A program made the translations under genes and the position numbers. 64,000 nucleotides of DNA from Euglena gracilis (taxonomy: Eukaryota; Euglenida; Euglenophyceae; Euglenales), in the NCBI GenBank assembly GCA_039621445.1, contig CP154954.1:67738714-67802713 (forward strand). The letters are read 5' to 3'. Of the stretch, positions 32,596 to 42,330 are shown piece after piece. Under the pieces are notes generated by a model. The model worked only from the letters and a program-made list of their open reading frames with translations, did not search any database and was not told where the DNA came from. Each line of letters starts with the position of its first letter. The stretch's first letter is position 1.

Positions 32596-33057
32596 ATGGT
32601 CTTTTGCCACCACCCCCTAGGACAGAACTGTTCCTGGCTGCTCTCGCGGTATACCAGCAAGGTGCAGGGCAACACAAAGAAAAAGTCCGGCTCCGTGGGT
32701 GCAGAGCTTGCTGCTGTTGCCAACTGTTTGGAGTTCGCCAAACTGTGTCAACATCGGCAAGCCCCTTATCCTGAGCTGGCTGCTTTCTTTGTTGCCTGGA
32801 CGGGATGGGAGCTGGAACCCAGCCTGTTGTTCGATGAGGCGAGCGTCATCGAACAATGTGTGGCTCAACGTGAGCAGCGGTCGGGAACTTTGTTCGTTTC
32901 AGGGAATCGTTCGGCAACCTCTTTTCAGACATACGTGAATGCCGTCGCTCGGGCATTCCGCAAAACAACGACCGAGGGAGTAGTGTTGCCTTCCTCAGAG
33001 CGCCAATTCCCCCACTTCAACGAGATGTTTTCGCGTTCGTGTCCCGACTGCCTATAA
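32596..33057 (+). CDS. Recombinase N-domain-like reading frame
   Basis: The frame is open for 153 codons with balanced composition. It has segments AAVANCLEFAKLCQHRQAPY, PELAAFFVAWTGWELEPSLL and RSATSFQTYVNAVARAFRKT. The first part aligns by eye with copy A's ALAAARDFQKVCLLRGATFG...LLAFALW. A helical domain followed by a 'TSFQTYVNAV' helix resembles the SAM-like N-domain of tyrosine recombinases, which is inference. Neighbours are transposon-like repeats, so it is probably a mobile gene. It stops at 33055-33057, just before a PHD-like segment in another frame. Confidence 0.4.
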   Translation: MVFCHHPLGQNCSWLLSRYTSKVQGNTKKKSGSVGAELAAVANCLEFAKLCQHRQAPYPELAAFFVAWTGWELEPSLLFDEASVIEQCVAQREQRSGTLFVSGNRSATSFQTYVNAVARAFRKTTTEGVVLPSSERQFPHFNEMFSRSCPDCL

Positions 33058-33067
33058 AACAGGAGAA

Positions 33068-33229
33068 ATGTGGTTTCTGTGGTGTTGCCATTCCGAAAAT
33101 CCAAATTGTGTGGAGCCGAACAAAGTTGTCTGTGACGCCTGCGGTTTGGCATATCATTTTCATTGCCAAGATTTGTGGCGGCCACCAAAGTATGGCTCTT
33201 TTTTGTGTAAAGCCTGTCGTGTGCCGTGA
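33068..33229 (+). CDS. PHD-like zinc-finger segment, probably frameshifted from the upstream frame
   Basis: The frame contains NCVEPNKVVCDACGLAYHFH and then a CKAC pair before TGA, giving CxxC, HxxC and CxxC spacing typical of a PHD finger. The first CxxC pair is found as KCGFCG in a neighbouring frame over the same bases. A one-base change would therefore complete the finger. PHD fingers often accompany transposase or integrase proteins in eukaryotic mobile elements. The function of binding histone tails is known for the family but not shown here. Confidence 0.45.
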   Translation: MWFLWCCHSENPNCVEPNKVVCDACGLAYHFHCQDLWRPPKYGSFLCKACRVP

Positions 33230-33709
33230 TTTTCGCCCCTTCCCTGTCGTTGTGCCAAGGCAACCTAGCCTTCTTGTTGTCGTCTTCGTGTTGTAGAGTG
33301 CCCCCGACCCGCCTCACCCGTTGAGGACCACCCGGCCTCTCAACCGCACGCCGATTTTTCATGATTGCGATTTTGCACGCCGATTTTTCTTGCTGGGGGT
33401 TGCCACAGATGCCCTCACTGAAAACGTGCCTGAACACAGATGCCTTCACTGAAAACGTGTTCAGGGGGCCCCCTTCGGGGGCCCCCTGGCTGAACACGTT
33501 AATGGGCCAAAAACCACTTTTTTGACCATATTTCCGTCCAGGCGGTTCGGTCGAATGAATATCAAGACAGGCGTCGGGCCCAGACAAAATACTTCGCCCG
33601 CTCGCGCCCGGCGCCCCTGCTGAATCTGTTAGTGTCGGTCGATTTTTGTATAAAAAAAAGCAAAAAAAACAAAATCCAAAAAAAACAGGTTGCCAACTAT
33701 GCCCCCTCC

Positions 33710-33850
33710 GCCCCCAATAACAAAATCCCTTCGCTGTCGGACCGTTTTGTGAGCATGCGCAATCAGACACCTAACCCTAACCTTAAACGCAACCCGAACC
33801 CTAACCCCAACCCTCTCCCGAAACCCTAACCCGATACCTAACCCCAAGGT
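33710..33850. repeat. GAGCATGCGCAATCA module plus telomeric pattern P1
   Basis: This is the same module-array unit as at 26925-27060, cut at CCCCAAGG. Confidence 0.75.
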
Positions 33851-34520
33851 TGACGGTTTGTTTTTTTTGAAACAAAAAAAACATGTTTTTTTTAAAAAAA
33901 ATATGTTTTTTTTAAAAAAAACAAAAAAAACGTCATGGAGGGTTTGGGGGAAAAATATTTTTTTTTTTTGGAAAAAGTGCATTTTTTATCTCTACAACAT
34001 TCATTTTTTTGGGTTGAAAGCATGATTTTTCGCACCAGAAAACACAGATTTGGAAATACTTTCACACATTTGAAAAAAAAAAACTTCACAGGGGGTGTTC
34101 CCCCCATGACCCCCCTCCCCCAACCCGACCTAAGACCCGTTTCGGCCATTTTTTTCTGAAAAACTTGGTCGGTGATGCCTAATTTGACAAAATATTCCGG
34201 TAGATTTCCTAATTTTTGTTTGGGGGATTCCTATTTTGGAGCCTAAAAAGGATTTTTTTCCCAAAAATTCGTTTTCGGTGATTTCTAATCTGGCCACCGA
34301 GAATGTGACCCCCCCCCCGTGACCCCCCCTGTGACCCCCCCGTGACCCCCCCCCCCTCGTGACCCGAACCACCCGCGAAAAATTTTCTTCAAAAAAAATG
34401 GTCATTTCGCAAGGAAAAAGGTCAATTTTTGCTTTTTCAAAAAAAACATGTTTTTTTTGCGTTTTTTTTAAAAAAACATGTTTTTTGTTTTTTTAAAAAA
34501 ACAAAAAAAAACGTCAACCC
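33850..34520. other. A/T homopolymer-rich stretch
   Basis: Repeated AAAAAACATGTTTTTT palindromes flank a segment with CGTGACCCCCC runs. Similar palindromes are at 13010-13110, 14440-14480 and 47100-47170. No gene is seen. Confidence 0.4.
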
Positions 34521-34523
34521 TGC

Positions 34524-34610
34524 CTAACCCTAACCCTAAACCTGACCCTATCCTAACCCTAACCCTAACCCCAACCCTAAACGTAACCCGAACCCTAACC
34601 CCAACCCTGG
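34524..34610. repeat. Interstitial telomeric repeats
   Basis: CCCTAA units with variants, interrupted on the right by the composite element of family 6. Confidence 0.75.
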
Positions 34611-34619
34611 CTCGTTGCG

Positions 34620-35583
34620 GATTATTGGCCATGGAACTTTTGGTGGTCGCTAGCGACCGGTCGCTAGCGACCAAGTCTACTGACCATTGGTGGTCGGGCC
34701 TACCACCAATTTTAAGTCCACCCCCCCCTCTAAATATTTTTTAAGCCCCCCCTCCAAAATTTTTTTCCAAATATTTTCCAAAAGTTCCATTCGGGGTTCA
34801 ATTTTTGTGGTTAATTTGCAATATACGCGAACTTAGTCGGCCTACGGCCTCCTCTGGGGGGGGGGGGGCTGCCACCCCCCCCCCCCCGGACCCCCCCCCC
34901 AAAATAACAAAATCCCCTTGTGTGTGCAAGGCAATGATGGCCGAGCCGCGCTCCGTAATGCATGTAGTTTTATGTGTGCAAGGCAAGGATGGCCGAGTTG
35001 CGCTCCCTAATGCACCCCGATACGCGCCCTTAGTCGGCCTACGGCCTCCTCTGGGGGGGGGGGGGCTGCCGCCCCCCCCCCCCGTACCCCCCCCCCGCCC
35101 AAAATAACAAAATCCCCTTGTGTGTGCAAGGCAAGGATGGCCGAGTCGCTCCGTAATGAATGTAGTCTTATGTGTGCAAGGTAAGGATAAAGTCACACTA
35201 TGGCTATGGTTTCACAGAACAGGTGCAAAGAGAAGATATTACTCAATTTTTTTTGCAAATTGACCCCCGAATGGAGGGTTTGGAAGGCATTTGGGTGGGT
35301 TTTGAGTCATTTTCCTCCAAATTTGAAAAAAAAATTTTTCGAGTGGGGGGGGGGTTAAAAATTTTTTCGAAGGGGGGGGGGTGGACTTAAAATTGGGGGT
35401 CGGAGCGACCGGTCGCTCCGACCACCAATGGTCGCTAGCGACCGGTCGCTAGCGACCCTAGCGACCGGTGAGCGGGAAATTGGCCATGGAACTTTTGGTG
35501 GTCGCCAGCGACCGGTCGCTAGGGTCGCTAGCGACCGGTCGCTAGCGACCACCAAAAGTTCCATGGCCAATTTCCCGCTCAGA
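34620..35583. mobile_element. Composite of family 6 bordered by GTCGCTAGCGACC palindromes
   Basis: The outer inverted ends are GGCCATGGAACTTTTGGTGG and its complement, followed by GTCGCTAGCGACCGGTCGCT palindromes. The inner element (34737-35362) has the same CGGCCATCC units as the copy at 18868. Telomeric repeats abut both sides, suggesting insertion into such an array. Confidence 0.65.
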
Positions 35584-35587
35584 GCCC

Positions 35588-35664
35588 CCAACCCTAACCC
35601 GAAACCCTAACCCTTACCCTATACCTAACCCTAATCCGAACCCTAACCCTACCCCTAACCCCAG
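35588..35664. repeat. Interstitial telomeric repeats, pattern P2
   Basis: Same variant order as 29832-29908, and both are followed by GGGGGTGTC, GACGCGGGG and CGCCATTTTTGGGACAGTGA. Confidence 0.8.
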
Positions 35665-35719
35665 GGGGTGTCTGGGACGCGGGGGGGACGCGGGGGAGAC
35701 GCCATTTTTGGGACAGTGA

Positions 35720-35990
35720 AATTAGGAATTTGCCGTGAGAAAATTTTGGCCAAATTAGGATTCTACCACAACAAATTAGGACAAACCCACCCCAAATTAG
35801 GAATCACCCACCGCAAGTTAGGAATCACCCACACCAAATTAGGAATCACCAACCTCATTGCCTGAAATTAGGAATCAGCCTCCTAAATTGGTTGCTTCGA
35901 GAATAAAATTTTGGTTCCAAAGTGGGACGCGGGGGGGACGCGGGGGGGGGGGGGGGCGGGGGGGGGACACGGGGGAGACACCCCCCCAAC
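35720..35990. repeat. Short AAATTAGGAATCACC repeats
   Basis: Five or six short units (AAATTAGGAATCACCCACC) in tandem, followed by G-rich GACGCGGGGGGG. Confidence 0.55.
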
Positions 35991-36610
35991 CCTAACCCTG
36001 ACCCTGACCCTAACCCTATTCCTTCATTAACCGTTTGGTGAGCTTGCGCAATCAGACACCCATTGTCGGAGGGCGCCTTCGGCGCCCTTGGTCGTCTAGC
36101 GGAGCAGCGGTGTCGGAACAATTTTTTCCCGGGGGGGGGGGGCGAGGAACCGACAAAATTTGGAGCACATCCTTTTTTTCCCCGGCGCGAAGCACCGAGG
36201 AAAATTTTTTTCCATGGCACAACCAAAATGTACTTTTTTCTGTCCCCCTGGCCCCGAAGGGGCCGAGACGCTAACGCCTTTTTTGAAGTCCAATGCTCCA
36301 AAAACTTGAGCTAGAAAGCGAAATCATGGGTAGTACCCCTTTGGAAACCTCCCAACTCAACCCAACTGTCGACTTCGCAACCTGGGGGGGGGGGGGGTGA
36401 AGAAGCCATTTTTTTCACTTTGCTCAAAAAATTTTTTCGTTGACCTGAAGAGTTTCCCCCAAACTTGGCTGGTCAAGAAAATGGAGGGAGGGGGACATAT
36501 GGGGATATCAGTTTGTATTCAAACAGCCAAGGTGAAAGTGGTTTGTGGGGTCCCAAAAAAACAATTAGCACCAAAGGAGGGGGAAAAAAGTCGGTTTGTG
36601 GCCAAAATCC

Positions 36611-36741
36611 AAACCGGACGCCGGGTTTTGGACAGAACCGGCGTTCCTGACGCCGGGTTTTAGGACAGAACCAGCGTCCGGAAAACCCATGGGGGGGGGA
36701 CGCCGGTTCTGTCCTGAACCCGGCATCTCAAACGCCGGTTT
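36611..36741. repeat. Solo terminal module of the TTAA-flanked element
   Basis: Matches the right end of the element at 27138-29704, including CAAACGCCGGT followed by TTAAAC. Nothing corresponds to an interior. Confidence 0.6.
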
Positions 36742-37024
36742 AAACATCAAGAAGTGCCGTGGGGTTTTTCAAGGATTTTTATTTCGGCCGCCAAAGGAGG
36801 CCGAGACGGTAATGGGTTTTGCAATTTCATTCTCCAAAAATGTGCTTTTAACTGGCAAGGTGGCTGCCGAAGGCAACCGAGACGGTAACGCCCTTTGAAC
36901 CATTGAACATGGCATTACAAAGAAAAATATCACATTCATGCTGCAAAAAAATTTTTTCTTTCCAAACCCCCGGGGGGGCGGCCCCCCCCCCCCCCCCCCG
37001 ACCCCCCCTTGTGACACCTACCAC

Positions 37025-37200
37025 CCCCCCCCCCTTTATTGTCCCACCGACCTGCCCCCGGGAGGCCCGACCGGACAATAAAGGGGGGGGGGACAATAAA
37101 GGGGTACCAAAGGAATTTCATTGGCCGGGCCAAAAAAAACCCCCGTCGGCCGGGGCCCAGGGACAATAAAGGGGGGGGACAATAAAGGGGGGGGGGTGGT
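37025..37200. mobile_element. Family 3 miniature element
   Basis: Complete copy with ends CTTTATTGTCC and GGACAATAAAGGGG and the conserved core. Confidence 0.7.
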
Positions 37201-37311
37201 ATGTAGCGGGGGGGGGGGTGCCGCTCCCCCCCCCCCCCCCCCCCCCCCCCCCGCCCCCAATAACAAAATCCCTTCGCTGCCGACCGTTTTGTGAGCATGC
37301 GCAATCAGACA

Positions 37312-37668
37312 CCTAACCCTAACCCCAACCCTAAACGTAACCTGAACCCTAACCCCAACCCTAACCCGAAACCCTAACCCTATACTTAACCCTAATCCGA
37401 ACCCCAACCCAAACCCTAACCCCCACCCTGATCCTGACCCTGACTAACCCTGCTCCTTCATTAACTGACTGAGAAAAATTTCAATTTTGAGGACTACAGC
37501 CGGTTGTTCAGAAACGTAACCCGAACCCTAACCCCAACCCTAACCCGAAACCGTAACCGTATACCTAACCCTAAACCTAATCCTATACCTAACCCTGACC
37601 CTAACCCTATACCTAACCCTAATCCGAACCCTAACCTAAACCCTAACCCCAACCCTGACCCTGACCCT
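37312..37668. repeat. Interstitial telomeric repeats in two blocks
   Basis: CCCTAA-type units at 37312-37450 and 37518-37668 are separated by, and followed by, the same phrase (TTTGAGGACTACAGCCGG, then TTCAGAAACGT). The array and the phrase are therefore tandemly duplicated. Confidence 0.7.
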
Positions 37669-37757
37669 GATTTCAATTTTGAGGACTACAGCCGGCTATT
37701 CAGAAACGTGACAAATTGGCCCCTACAAGGTATCAGCTACCCCAAAGAGCCGCCCAG

Positions 37758-37839
37758 CTAGGGTTAAAAACATGGGGGGACCCGAGCGAGGCGCCGAAGG
37801 CGCCGAGCGAGGGTCCCCCCCCATGTGTATTAACCCTAG
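37758..37839. repeat. 82-bp hairpin with CTAGGGTTAA ends
   Basis: Inverted ends CTAGGGTTAA and TTAACCCTAG enclose CATGGGGGGACCC and its complement. The GGCGCCGAAGGCGCC loop region is at the centre. Confidence 0.7.
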
Positions 37840-37975
37840 TTCGCTGGGAACCTTGTAGAGACCAATCTAACAACGTTGAGCGGGAAATGTTCTGCTATTT
37901 GGATAAGAATTGTAACCCTAACCCTACTCCTTCAAATAACCTCATAAATTCTTTTTGGGCACAGGAAAACGCCAG

Positions 37976-38199
37976 CAACAAGTCCTTTTGTCCACGAAAT
38001 ACAGGTCAGGCGCCGGGCCTCTGTTCGCGATTAAAAATTCAAAACCATTGGACCCAGCATTTTTAGGGCGTAAAAATTATCATCCTCCAATTAAAAAGAA
38101 AAATCTTTTCCGCGATCAAACAAAAAAAGCGACATACTTATTTGAGGGGTATTGTTCTTTTCAACGACATCACCATATGTCTTTTGATCTAAATTTGAA
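37976..38199 (+). CDS. Candidate exon, unrecognised
   Basis: A conventional acceptor (TTCTTTTTGGGCACAG) and donor (GTAAGAACG) bound an open stretch. It reads KRQQQVLLSTKYRSGAGPLF and later DQTKKATYLFEGYCSFQRHH. Composition is balanced, and A/T-richer than other exons here. The frame needs one base from an upstream exon that I could not find. The neighbouring gene at 38266-38596 runs on the other strand. Confidence 0.35.
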
Positions 38200-38265
38200 C
38201 GTAAGAACGCTCAGCACATTGATGCCATCAAACCTGAGCAACAGCTTCCCATTCCCAAACTGTTG

Positions 38266-38441
38266 ACCGCGTCTCCGGGTAGGAAATACTTACGTACACT
38301 TTCAGGCCTATGAAATGCACCAATGGCGGCACGTGCCATTCACCAGCATAAGGTCCAGGTCCGTAGATTCTGTAAGCGCCCGCAGCCGTGTCTCTGAACC
38401 ACGTCACCTTGCCACAAAAGATGTGTCGAAGGACTGGGTAG
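38266..38441 (-). CDS. Exon of an unrecognised minus-strand protein
   Basis: Read on the minus strand, the stretch is bounded by CTG plus five bases on its 5-prime side and by CAA-CAG on its 3-prime side, both as expected for nonconventional introns. It reads YPVLRHIFCGKVTWFRDTAA, GAYRIYGPGPYAGEWHVPPL and VHFIGLKVYVSISYPETR. The Gly/Pro/Trp/Tyr-rich, conserved-looking sequence suggests a real enzyme or membrane protein, but I cannot name it. The previous exon (38552-38596) joins in the correct phase. The + strand frames over this region are interrupted. Confidence 0.45.
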
Positions 38442-38551
38442 AGCCACAGACCTACAATGCTCAAGTTTCTAATTATGACGAAGTCCCAACCTTCCCAGAG
38501 CGTCCCCATTTCGAGCAGGACCGAGAGAAGGTCAACTCACGCACTCTGGTT

Positions 38552-38596
38552 GTGAGCTTTGATGGATGCCCCAAACAGGCCTCCCATCCACAAGCG
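38552..38596 (-). CDS. Preceding exon of the same minus-strand gene
   Basis: By the rule, the exon follows CTG-GCAAA and ends before AAC-CAG. It is 45 nt and reads ACGWEACLGHPSKLT, then continues as TYPVLRHIF in the next exon. A shorter start after an internal CTG is also possible. Confidence 0.35.
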
Positions 38597-39253
38597 TTTG
38601 CCAGCTGAGATTTCCGCCCCCACTCCAATTTCTTTCCCCATCTCTTCGAAACTGCCGTGTTTTTGGACCCCTCAAAATTGCCAGTCTCATCTCCAGCCAA
38701 ATTGGTGTGGGTCGCACCCCTCCCCGACCCCCCTTCAACAAAAAAAAACCCTTTGGGCAAGGCAGGGTTTCCACAGGTAAACAGTGTTGCCCACGGGTGA
38801 CACCTTTGCCCTCCTCAATGGGCAAAATTCCTGGTGTTCCAAAACCATTTTTGCAGGCCAATACCTGATGATTTGGAAGGAATTTTGGAATAAAAGCCCC
38901 ACCCATTTTACCATCCCCCCCCAATATGTACCCCCCCCATTATGTACCCCCCTGGGGGGGAGGTACATCGGGGATGGCAGCTCACTGTCATAACACTTTT
39001 TCTAAAGAATTTCCCCCAAAAATGCTCAAAAATCGACGTTTTTGGGACGTTTTCAAAGTTACATTTGGCAAATGTGCTGAAAATTGACCATTTATTGCGA
39101 ACATCCAAAAAGTTGCCAAAAATGACCCCTTTTGGGCTGTTCGGTCGGGTCTGGGAATGGGACTTGGGTACCCCCCCCATTGTGTACCTCCCCCCCATTA
39201 TGTACCTCCCCCCCCCCCAATTTCGGCCTCCCGGGGCGGGGGGAGGTACATAC

Positions 39254-39430
39254 CACCCCCCCCCTTTATTGTCCCACCGACCTGCCCCCGGGAGGCCCGA
39301 CCGGACAATAAAGGGGGGGGACAATAAAGGGGTACCAAAGGAATTTCATTGGCCGGGCCAAAAAAACCCCCCGTCGGCCGGGGCCCAGGGACAATAAAGG
39401 GGGGGGGACAATAAAGGGGGGGGGTGGTAA
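39254..39430. mobile_element. Family 3 miniature element
   Basis: Complete copy. A second short G/C-tract repeat with ATTATGTACC (38925-38960, 39180-39220) lies just upstream. Confidence 0.7.
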
Positions 39431-39916
39431 TGGGGGGGGGATGGTAATTAATCCCCCACAGGATCAACCACAGGGCAGGTATGGGACACAGGAACTGTCT
39501 GGGGAGGGGGGTCAATAAAATTCCTTCAGGACCGGCTGCCGGGTCCCGTGGCAGGGGGGTGTGGGACACTGGGGGGGGGGCAACACCGGGGGAGGGGACG
39601 GCAAAATGGGCTGGGGCTCATTCAGCAATAAGATGCAAATGCAAATGTGGGATTCTGATGATCCCCCCATTTTGATCCGAGGTGGGGTGCCAGTGAAAAC
39701 CTTTCCTGTGTGGCTTTTTGGCCTTCGGCCATACAATCACCCAGTCACCGCCGACCTCCCCCCCCCCCCGGGGGGGTGACTGGTTTTCTCAGGGTGACTG
39801 ACTGGTTTTGGCCCGGACCCCCGGGGAGGGGGGGGGGTCGGCAAAACCACTAAAGTGACCCACGCCGGAAATTTTTTTTGGCTTTTTTTCATGTTTTTGG
39901 TCAAAAGTGGCCGACC

Positions 39917-40361
39917 CCAGGGTTCGATATAAGGAGGGCGTACATGGTTTAGGGGGGGGGGGGTCCCCCCCCCCACCCCCCCCCCCTCCTGGCCCGCAGG
40001 GGGGGGTCCGGACCCCCCCCCCCCCCCACCTGCAAGGGGGGTCCGGACCGACCCTCGGGGGCAAAAATTGACCCCCCCCAAAAAGGGTCAATTTTTTCCT
40101 CCGGCGCTTCGCGCCGAAAATTTTTTGCATTTTTGGCACATTTTTGCCCAAAAAGTGCCCAAAATGGCACTTTTGGTCGTTTTGGGGGTCAAAAATTTTC
40201 GGCCCGGCGCTTCGCGCCGGCCGAAAATTCGGCCACCCTGACCGCGCACCTGTTTAGGTGGGGGGGGGGTGGGCGCCCCCGCCCCCCCCCCTCCTGGCCC
40301 GCAGGGGGGGTCCGGCCCACCCCCCCCCCCCACCTGTCCTTATATCGAACCCTGGCCGACC
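39917..40361. mobile_element. TIR element AGGGTTCGATATAAGG (family 7, copy 1)
   Basis: Terminal inverted repeats CCAGGGTTCGATATAAGG and CCTTATATCGAACCCTGG enclose GGGGTCCGGACC blocks and a GGCGCTTCGCGCC hairpin. 'ggccgaccc' is present on both sides as a possible target duplication. A second complete copy is at 54011-54376, with end fragments at 53093 and 58019. Confidence 0.7.
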
Positions 40362-40439
40362 CTCCCCTGGGGGCTCGGCCAGACCCACCCGCCCTACCCC
40401 CCCGTCCCCCCCCCCGGGGGGTCCACGACTAAAAAAAAC

Positions 40440-42330
40440 CCCTGGTTTGTGCCTTCGGTGCAGCCACATTTATCCGCAGTTTTGTGGTTTTCAGTGCTGC
40501 TTCTCTTCAGGAGGAGAGGAAGCAAAAGGCCGAAGAAGAGGAGGTGGCGATAGCATCCGGGGAGGAAATTATGCGGCTCTGGCTCTTTGGCCTGACAACC
40601 TGGACCAACTTTTTTTTGGAGAGCCAGAGGATGAATATCCTGTTGATTGCCTACAACTTGGGCCAAAGGCCTGAGACATTTGCGGAGCTGACGGTGGGGT
40701 GTTTTCACCCGTCAGATCGGGAGGGTGTGAGCGAAGTTTTGGTGAAATACCACCCCCCCCCTTTATTTGAGCACACCCACGGGCCCAAGGACCCCCCAAA
40801 TGCTCAAATAAGGGGGGGGGGTAAAAATTCCTTCAGAAATAGGGCAAAAAAAAAAGGTACTTGTCTGTTAGTCGATCCACGGCAAAACAGGTCGATCCAC
40901 ACCTATTTTTGGCCTACTTTGGGTCACTGATGTACTTTGGGTCATTGATGGACAGGGAAAGCACCAAACAGGGTCAGAAGATACGGCTGGTGTCGGCACA
41001 GGGTATGGAGAGTTAGGGTTAGGGTTTAGGGTTAGGGTTCTGGGTTTGAGTTTGGGTTTAGGGTTGGGTTAGGGTTTAGGTAACCCTAACCCTAAACCTA
41101 ACCCAAACCCAAAAACCTAACCCTAACCCTAAACCCTGACCCTAACCCTTACTCTCTAGACACTGTGCCAACACCAGCCGTATCTTCTGACCCTTTTTTG
41201 TGCTTTCCCTGTCCATCAGTGACCCAAAGTAGACCAAAAGTAGGGTTAGGGTTAGGGTTAGGGTTAGAATTAGGGTTAGGGTTAGGGTCACGTAGCCCTA
41301 ACCTAGCCCTAGCCCTAACCCTAAACCTAACACTGACCCCTAACCCTAACCCTAATCCTAACCCTAAACCCAACCCTAACTCTCTAGACTTTGTGCCGAC
41401 ACAACAGCCGTATCTTCTGACCCTGTTTTGTGCTTTCCCTGTCCATCAGTGACCCAAAGTAGACTAAAAATAGGGTTAGGGTTAGGGTTAGGGTTAGGGT
41501 TAGAATTAGGGTTAGGGTCAGGGTCACGTAGCCCTAACCTGGCCCTAGCTCTAATCCTGAACCTAACACTGACCCCTAACCCTAACCCTGATCCTAACCC
41601 TAAACCTAACCCTAACTCTCTAGACTTTGTGCCAACACCAGCCGTATCTTCTGACCCTTTTTTGTGCTTTCCCTGTCCATCAGTGACCGAAAGTAGGCCA
41701 AAAATACGGTTAAGGATAGGGTCACGAAGCCCTAACCTAGCCCCAGCCCTAACCCTGACCCTGACCCTGACCCTAACCCTAAACCTAACCCTAACTCTCT
41801 AGACCCTGTGCCGACACAACAGCCGTATCTTCTGACCCTGTTTTGTGCTTTCCCTGTCCACCGGTGACCCAAAGTAGGCAAAAAATAGGTGTGGATCGAC
41901 TAACAGACTTGATGCACTGCCGTGGATCGACTAACAGACAAGTACCAAAAAAAATTCGGCGCCTTCGGCGCATGAAAAAAAAAATTCCCGGACCCAAATG
42001 CTCAATTAAGGGGGGGTCAAAAGGGGGGGGGGGATCTAAAACAAAAGGCGTGCCAAAGCAATCAACAGAACGCCAAAAAAGCCGCTCCGGGAGCAGCTCA
42101 TGCTGCCACCCAAAACTTTGCGGGGCGGAGGCTTGGCGACGGCAAAAGGCGAGCCTGCCTGATGCTGCCAATCCCTCCATGCCTTTTTGGTGTCCGGCTG
42201 CAACTTTCAAAAAGGTTCCAGCTTATGCCACGTGGGGCGTGGGATGTCCTGGACCGTGCGATTGTCTTCAAAGATCTCGCGCGCCAATTTCCCTGTTGAA
42301 CTATTGTTGCCGTTTGGTTCACAACTCAGC
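40440..42330 (+). pseudogene. Recombinase-like mobile-element gene remnant, copy B, split by an insertion
   Basis: The pieces match copy A (8341-9841, minus) in order. The first is 40440-40750, reading LFGLTTWTNFFLESQRMNIL and GQRPETFAELTVGCFHPSD up to VLVKY. After the foldback element 40857-41947, the second is 42048-42330 (KTKGVPKQSTERQ, KLCGAEAWRRQ). LLIAYNLGQRPETFAEL followed by KTK resembles the catalytic Arg and Lys region of tyrosine recombinases. Several frame changes are present. Both copies are interrupted at the same point, by different elements. Confidence 0.4.
40857..41947. mobile_element. Foldback element built around telomeric repeats
   Basis: Inverted arms of about 150 bp begin GGTACTTGTCTGTTAGTCGA and contain CAGAAGATACGGCTG. 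Inside are TTAGGG runs immediately followed by CCCTAA runs. Three further modules each combine TCTCTAGAC...CAGTGACCCAAAGTAG with TTAGGG and then CCCTAA repeats, at spacings of about 228, 237 and 179 bp. Poly-A lies just outside both ends. No gene is inside. Confidence 0.75.

Noticed and set aside
38315-38608. 97-codon plus-strand frame opposite the minus-strand exons
   Set aside because: It starts just after a stop, has no supported splice sites or homology, and the minus-strand reading joins across a rule-conforming intron.
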